Assembly: GCF_003952185.1 (NCBI RefSeq)
Contig: NZ_RXFS01000018.1
Location: 1-64,000 of the forward strand
DNA: 64,000 bases
From: Variovorax sp. 679
GTDB lineage: Bacteria > Pseudomonadota > Gammaproteobacteria > Burkholderiales > Burkholderiaceae_C
Reading direction: 5' to 3'
Position 1 is the first letter of the stretch; each line of letters opens with the position of its first letter. Of this stretch, positions 62,210-64,000 are shown piece by piece. Both the position numbers and the translations under genes were made by a program. Below the pieces are notes generated by a model. It did not search any database, had not been told where the DNA came from, and saw nothing but the letters and a program-made list of their open reading frames with translations.

Positions 62210-62758
62210 TCATGGAAGCCTCAGGCCCTCGAAGAAGGTTTTCGACGCCTCGGCCGAGGAGGGCCGGCCGAGCACCGTGGCCTGGTAGAGCGCCACCGTG
62301 CCGTCCTTCTGCGACTGCGCGAACCAGAGCACCTGCAGCTGCGTCGCGGCACCCTGCTGTTGTTGCGGCTGGGCATCGAGCTGAAGAGGCGCCGGCACGG
62401 CAGTCGCACGCTGCACGCTCGCGCGGGACTCCGTCACCTGCGCCTCGCCCAGTTGCCCGCGCGTGGCGGCATGCCATGCGTGAAGCCAGGCTTCGGCCTG
62501 CTCGGGGCCGGTCGCTGAGGCATGCGCGATGGCGAAGGTCGCGCCGCCAGCCTCGCAGCCCGTCATGTCGACCTGTACCGATTCGGCGCCCAGAGGCAGC
62601 GCGCGGGTGGCGCGGTCGGCCTTGCAGGGCAGCATCGCGACGAGGCCGGCGCCGGTGATCGGCACCTCGCGCCAGTTGAAGGCGGGGCTGCAGGCTGCGA
62701 GCAGGGCGGCCGCGGCCAGCACGAGCCGGGGGAAGAAGGCGACAACGGGCGGCGGCAT
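62210..62758 (-). CDS. Hypothetical lipoprotein, 182 aa
   Basis: Lipoprotein signal with lipobox LLAAC. The mature domain begins NWREVPITGAGLVAMLPCKADRATRALPLG and contains a second cysteine (MTGCEAGG); LQVLWFAQSQKDGTVALYQATVLG is its conserved-looking C-terminal core. I recognise no named family with certainty. A Gln-rich stretch (QPQQQQ) lies near residue 130. It is divergent from the TlpA-like gene with 99 bp between. Confidence 0.8.
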   Translation of the reverse strand: MPPPVVAFFPRLVLAAAALLAACSPAFNWREVPITGAGLVAMLPCKADRATRALPLGAESVQVDMTGCEAGGATFAIAHASATGPEQAEAWLHAWHAATRGQLGEAQVTESRASVQRATAVPAPLQLDAQPQQQQGAATQLQVLWFAQSQKDGTVALYQATVLGRPSSAEASKTFFEGLRLP

Positions 62759-62857
62759 GGGGCAGCGATTATCGAGCGGCGCCGAGCCAGCGGGATGTCG
62801 CCAGCACGATCCGGCATGCGGAACTAAAATCGCGCCGCCCTTGTCTTGCACGAAGCC

Positions 62858-63355
62858 ATGAAGAAATACCTCGCCGCAGCCGCCGTCGTCGTCGCACTGG
62901 CCACCGGCGTGGGCGTTTACCTCGGCTCCGGCGCCACCGCCGCCCCCGCCTCCACCTTCGTGCTGCTCGACGGCACGCAGAAGAGCACGGCGGACCTGAA
63001 GGGCAAGGTCACACTGGTCAATTTCTGGGCCACGAGCTGCGTGACCTGCGTGGGCGAGATGCCCAAGGTCATCGCCACCTACGACAAGTACAAGGCCCAG
63101 GGCTACGACACCCTGGCAGTGGCCATGAGCTACGACCCGCCAAGCTACGTCGTCAATTTCGCCCAGACGCGCAAGCTGCCGTTCAAGGTGGCGATCGACA
63201 ACACCGGCAGCGTGGCGCAGGCATGGGGCGACGTGAAGCTCACGCCGACCACCTACCTGGTCAACAAGCGCGGCGAGATCGTGAAGCGCTATGTGGGCGA
63301 ACCCGACTTCGCCGAACTGCACAAGCTGATCGAAAAGCTGCTGGCCGAGGCTTAG
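62858..63355 (+). CDS. TlpA/ResA-like thioredoxin-fold protein
   Basis: 165 residues. An uncleaved signal or membrane anchor (LAAAAVVVALATGVGVYLG) precedes a thioredoxin-like domain with C61-x-x-C64 in WATSCVTCVGEMPK and the cis-proline loop LTPTTYLVN. CVTC in place of the common WCxPC is a variant. Peroxiredoxin-like GYDTLAVAMSYD is also seen. Probably a periplasmic thiol-disulfide reductant for cytochrome c maturation or a related task. The ATG at 62858 begins the signal sequence. Confidence 0.9.
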   Translation: MKKYLAAAAVVVALATGVGVYLGSGATAAPASTFVLLDGTQKSTADLKGKVTLVNFWATSCVTCVGEMPKVIATYDKYKAQGYDTLAVAMSYDPPSYVVNFAQTRKLPFKVAIDNTGSVAQAWGDVKLTPTTYLVNKRGEIVKRYVGEPDFAELHKLIEKLLAEA

Positions 63356-63362
63356 AAAGGGC

Positions 63363-63458
63363 TCTCCCCCAGGCTGCGCGCACTTCGTGTCGCTTCGCCA
63401 ACCCCCTTCCGGAGGCGATACCTGCGGCCCGGCAGAGCCGGTTCCGCGGTATCCCTGG
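63363..63458. repeat. Dispersed intergenic repeat, copy D (inverted)
   Basis: Same orientation as copy B: CCCCCAGGCTGCGCGCACTTCGT, then CCCCCTTCCGGAGGCGATACC, then AGAGCCGGTTCCGCGG. It is followed directly by the terminator at 63,465. The window ends at 64,000 in GCCGTCGAAC, which matches the start of copy C, so a fifth copy may begin there. Confidence 0.8.
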
Positions 63459-63464
63459 ATGAAC

Positions 63465-63492
63465 AAAAGGGCGCTCCTTGGAGCGCCCTTTT
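63465..63492. terminator. Bidirectional intrinsic terminator
   Basis: Perfect 12-bp stem (AAAAGGGCGCTC with GAGCGCCCTTTT) and a four-base loop. U-rich tails exist on both strands, so it can terminate the TlpA-like gene on the plus strand and the cytochrome c-prime gene on the minus strand. Confidence 0.9.
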
Positions 63493-63517
63493 GCTTTGTG
63501 CCGAAAGGCAGCAGCGG

Positions 63518-63964
63518 TTACTGGGCGCGGAAGCTGTCGTGGCAGGCCTTGCAGCTCGCGGCGGTCGGGCCGAACTGGGCCTTGAGTGCATCGAGGTTGC
63601 CGGCCTTGGCGGCAGTCACCAGCTTGCCTGTTTCTTCCATCAGCTTCTGCTGGCGCTCCTTGAACTTGGCGTCTTCCTTCCAGACTTCAGGCTTGGCCTT
63701 GCCACCCTCGGTGCCGGCGCCGAAGCCAGCCCAGGGCAGCTTCGCCATGTCGGCGACCACTTCGGCGTTGGCCGCGGCGGCGCTGGCGTCATAGGGCACG
63801 CGGCCGTTGGCCATTGCGCCGAGGCGGCCGAAATGCTGACTCATCACGAACAGCGCACTCTGGCGGTACTTGATGGAATCCTCGGGCTTGGCGAACTGGG
63901 CCGCCGCGGGAAGGGACATGGCAGCACAGGCGGCTGCAAGGGCGAACGAAGCAATTCGGGTCAT
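63518..63964 (-). CDS. Cytochrome c-prime
   Basis: 148 residues. Signal peptide (AAACAAMSLPAAA) then a four-helix bundle: KPEDSIKYRQSALFVMSQHFGRLGAMANG at the start and the C-terminal heme site C138-KA-C141-H142. Length and motif position are those of class II cytochrome c. Periplasmic, often binding NO or CO. The ATG at 63964 lies at the signal peptide. Confidence 0.95.
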   Translation of the reverse strand: MTRIASFALAAACAAMSLPAAAQFAKPEDSIKYRQSALFVMSQHFGRLGAMANGRVPYDASAAAANAEVVADMAKLPWAGFGAGTEGGKAKPEVWKEDAKFKERQQKLMEETGKLVTAAKAGNLDALKAQFGPTAASCKACHDSFRAQ

Positions 63965-64000
63965 CGTGGGTCCTCGTTGTGGGGAAAAACGCCGTCGAAC

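Overview
The window is one contiguous stretch of a GC-rich bacterial chromosome. It looks like a betaproteobacterium of the order Burkholderiales, family Comamonadaceae, close to Variovorax. This rests on codon use, family-level content (DUF4148, EIIA-Man/HPr/EI cluster, cytochrome c-prime, CurA-like reductase) and a dispersed intergenic repeat. The species is an inference. No rRNA, tRNA or CRISPR was seen.

Left accessory region (1-34,760). galE and a 2,422-residue RTX protein lie downstream of an operon of type I secretion genes and two glycosyltransferases, all on the minus strand with 1-4 nt overlaps at several junctions (138-15,364). A small unrecognised gene overlaps the RTX start by 4 nt. 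Next is an orphan type VI secretion module (16,110-22,665): Hcp, VgrG, a DUF4123 chaperone, a lysozyme-like effector with a putative immunity protein, and a BPSL0067-type amidase with a STY0301-type putative immunity protein. A Tn7-like transposition core follows (23,181-27,359): TnsA, TniA/TnsB, TniB/TnsC and a frameshifted, deleted tniQ. Divergent from it is a two-gene cargo (27,572-28,821): a zinc-ribbon protein and a PD-(D/E)XK nuclease, which I propose as an undescribed defence-type pair. Tandem 21-bp repeats at 28,957-29,041 look like transposase binding sites at the element end. They run into a five-gene glycan operon (29,009-34,756): glycosyltransferase, LmbE-like protein, Gfo/Idh/MocA dehydrogenase, DegT-type aminotransferase and a duplicated GT34-like transferase.

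Core-like region (34,875-64,000). A BaeSR-like two-component pair is divergent from a tripartite RND efflux operon, with a perfect palindrome in front of the efflux genes. Then come YidB-like and GlsB-like small proteins; an acyl-CoA synthetase, an SLC13-type transporter, an AraC regulator and a DMT exporter; a complete chaperone-usher fimbrial operon (pilin, chaperone, usher, two-domain tip adhesin); a CurA-like reductase; a CpxAR-like pair upstream of a Spy/CpxP-like gene and two membrane proteins; a DUF4148 protein; the PTS phosphorelay EIIA-HPr-EI; a lipoprotein; a TlpA-like thioredoxin; and cytochrome c-prime.

Four copies of a roughly 90-bp intergenic repeat (plus the start of a possible fifth at the window edge) occur only in the right half, supporting the view that the left third is imported or accessory DNA.
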